Source: Nitrospinaceae bacterium
GTDB lineage: Bacteria > Nitrospinota > Nitrospinia > Nitrospinales > Nitrospinaceae
DNA: 64,000 bases
Assembly (NCBI GenBank): GCA_028278405.1
Contig: JANQEK010000031.1
Span: 1 to 64,000, forward strand
Direction: 5' to 3'
A program made the position numbers and the translations under genes. The notes under the pieces were generated by a model. It saw only the letters and a list, made by a program, of their open reading frames with translations, ran no database searches and was not told where the DNA came from. Below are positions 62,793-64,000 of the stretch, piece after piece. How positions within the stretch are numbered: position 1 is the stretch's first letter; every line of letters begins with the position of its first letter.

Positions 62793-64000
62793 TTAAGTAG
62801 AGAGCTTAAACTCTTTCATTTTCCGCCAGAGGGTGATGCGGTGGACGTTGAGGCGCTCGGCCGCGCGGGTCTGGTTGTTCTCGCAGGCTTTCAGGGCGTC
62901 TTTGACAACTTTTTTGGTCAGCCATTTGCGTCTTCTTTTGATTTTTTCGCTATCGCTGTTGTTCTGCAGGTATGCCGGCAGGTCGCGTAACTCGATGTCC
63001 GGGCCAAGGGCTTTGATACAGGCGTGTTCGATGGCGTTTTCGAGTTCGCGTACATTGCCCGGCCAGGAGTGGTCCATCAGTTTGCCTAACGTTTTACCGG
63101 ACAGGTTGCTGAGGCGTTTCTTGTGTTTCGATTTCCACCGCTCGACAAAACGGTTGGCCAGTGAAGGGATGTCTTCTTTGCGTTCCCGCAGGGGAGGCAT
63201 GTGAATTGGGAAGACATTCAGCCGGTAATAGAGATCCTCGCGAAACCGGCCGGCGTCGACTTCCCGTTTAAGGTTCTTGTTGGTGGCGGCGATGATGCGG
63301 ATATCAACTTTGCGGGTGCGGTTTTCGCCGACCCGTTCGATCTCCTTCTCCTGCAGGACACGCAGGAGCTTGACCTGGATGTTGGGGCTCATGTCGCCGA
63401 CTTCGTCGAGAAAGATGGTGCCTTGATTAGCCTCCTCGAAGCGGCCGATGCGTTCCTGGAGGGCACCCGTAAACGCCCCTTTAACGTGGCCGAACAATTC
63501 GCTTTCCAACAGGCTGTCGGAAAAAGCCGAGCAGTTGACCTTGATCAGGTTTTCCCCGGCGCGCGGACTTTCGTAGTGGATGGCACTGGCCACGAGTTCT
63601 TTCCCGGTGCCGCTTTCTCCGTCGATAAAAACTGTGGAATCGTAGCAGGCCACGTTCTGGATGGTCCTGAACACTTCCTTCATCTGCGGGCTTTTTCCAA
63701 CCATATGACGAAACGAATGCGTCTCCTGCAATTCTTTTTTAAGGCGGGTGACTTCGGTGACGTCGGTCAGGGAAACCAGGACTTCAGTATTGCCCTCCTG
63801 ATCCTTGCGCAACAACCCCGCTTTGAAATCGCCAACCCGTCTCACGCCATCCTTGCGGACAAAGGGAGAGTTGAAATTGACTTTTTCATTTTTGGCATCC
63901 CGGACCGTCATGCAAAGATCGCAGTTGTTCAGGCACAGGCTTTTGTCAAACAGGGTGGTGCACCGTTTTCCGAGGACGTCCCGGCTGAGGTGACCGGTGA
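62793..64000 (-). CDS. Sigma-54-dependent transcriptional activator with PAS domain, 5'-truncated by the window
   Basis: The gene enters from beyond position 64000; about 402 residues are visible. The part before ATG 63911 stays open in frame and holds a cysteine cluster in a PAS-like context: C-x8-C-x3-C-x2-C in the 17 residues just before that ATG (63962-63912). Then come the PAS-associated VLVSLTDVTEVTRL, the AAA+ domain with GESGTGKE (Walker A), GAFTGA (sigma-54 contact), GTIFLDEVGD (Walker B) and a C-terminal Fis-type helix-turn-helix (NNQTRAAERLNVHRITLW). It probably activates the nirK sigma-54 promoter, facing it across the terminator. The sensed signal is unknown. Confidence 0.93.
   Translation of the reverse strand, partial: TGHLSRDVLGKRCTTLFDKSLCLNNCDLCMTVRDAKNEKVNFNSPFVRKDGVRRVGDFKAGLLRKDQEGNTEVLVSLTDVTEVTRLKKELQETHSFRHMVGKSPQMKEVFRTIQNVACYDSTVFIDGESGTGKELVASAIHYESPRAGENLIKVNCSAFSDSLLESELFGHVKGAFTGALQERIGRFEEANQGTIFLDEVGDMSPNIQVKLLRVLQEKEIERVGENRTRKVDIRIIAATNKNLKREVDAGRFREDLYYRLNVFPIHMPPLRERKEDIPSLANRFVERWKSKHKKRLSNLSGKTLGKLMDHSWPGNVRELENAIEHACIKALGPDIELRDLPAYLQNNSDSEKIKRRRKWLTKKVVKDALKACENNQTRAAERLNVHRITLWRKMKEFKLST

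Noticed and set aside
1-64000. tRNA, rRNA, CRISPR array, insertion sequence or prophage
   Set aside because: Intergenic gaps are short and none showed a tRNA-like clover leaf, regular repeats with spacers, transposase or integrase genes.

Overview
The window reads as a gene-dense chromosomal segment of a Gram-negative bacterium: lipoprotein and porin signals, periplasmic chaperones, nucleotide-sugar genes and sigma-54 control. The gene set (AniA-like copper nitrite reductase NirK with molybdopterin cofactor genes, futalosine-pathway menaquinone gene mqnC, CysDN ATP sulfurylase, fused CobA-HemD, fused MobB-MobA, membrane-anchored cupredoxin) would fit Nitrospinota (Nitrospina-like nitrite oxidisers) or a related deep-branching, deltaproteobacteria-like lineage. 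This placement is inference from gene content, not a database match. I saw no rRNA, tRNA, CRISPR array, insertion sequence, prophage or integrase.

Layout. 1-4.4 kb: translation operon ffh-rpsP-khpA-rimM-trmD-(SPOUT methyltransferase)-rplS, closed by a clear terminator. 4.4-7.8 kb: M48 lipoprotein protease with a promoter that predicts a leaderless mRNA, then rnhB and recJ. 7.8-11.1 kb: two-gene LolD/FtsX-type ABC exporter on the minus strand. 11.1-14.6 kb: an unusual three-gene operon (GlpD-like FAD oxidoreductase, DegT-type aminotransferase, small membrane protein) behind a sigma-70-like promoter and a hairpin that would cover one of two ribosome-binding sites. 14.7-19.3 kb: class I aminotransferase, MoeZ-type sulfurtransferase activator, an apparently exported protein-L-isoaspartate methyltransferase and MEMO1. 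19.2-23.8 kb: sugar phosphate and nucleotide-sugar genes. 24-30.4 kb: ferredoxin, cysN/cysD, DUF2851, cysS. 30.5-32.9 kb: TPR-cupredoxin membrane protein and an FmdB zinc ribbon. 33-39.3 kb: dCTP deaminase, scpB, rluB-like, exported unknown, AI-2E-type permease, mqnC, parvulin. 39.4-44.5 kb: tightly packed pckA-pdxA-rsmA-cobA/hemD. 44.7-47.8 kb: spermidine synthase-like protein, prfB with the programmed +1 frameshift, RNase Z-like protein. 47.8-50.2 kb: two glycosyltransferases, one interrupted at a T9 run. 50.3-55.3 kb: cNMP-binding protein, LOG-family protein, YajQ, CruF-like carotenoid enzyme, SurA-like chaperone. 55.4-61.4 kb: porin and the mobBA-moeA-(VCBS-like exported protein) operon. 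61.6-64 kb: sigma-54-driven nirK facing a sigma-54 activator with a cysteine-cluster PAS domain, cut by the window edge.

The most promising loci for something undescribed are the 11.4-14.6 kb operon with its 5' hairpin, the nirK/sigma-54 activator pair, the TPR-cupredoxin protein, the CysN protein with an eroded APS kinase domain, and the homopolymer-interrupted glycosyltransferase.
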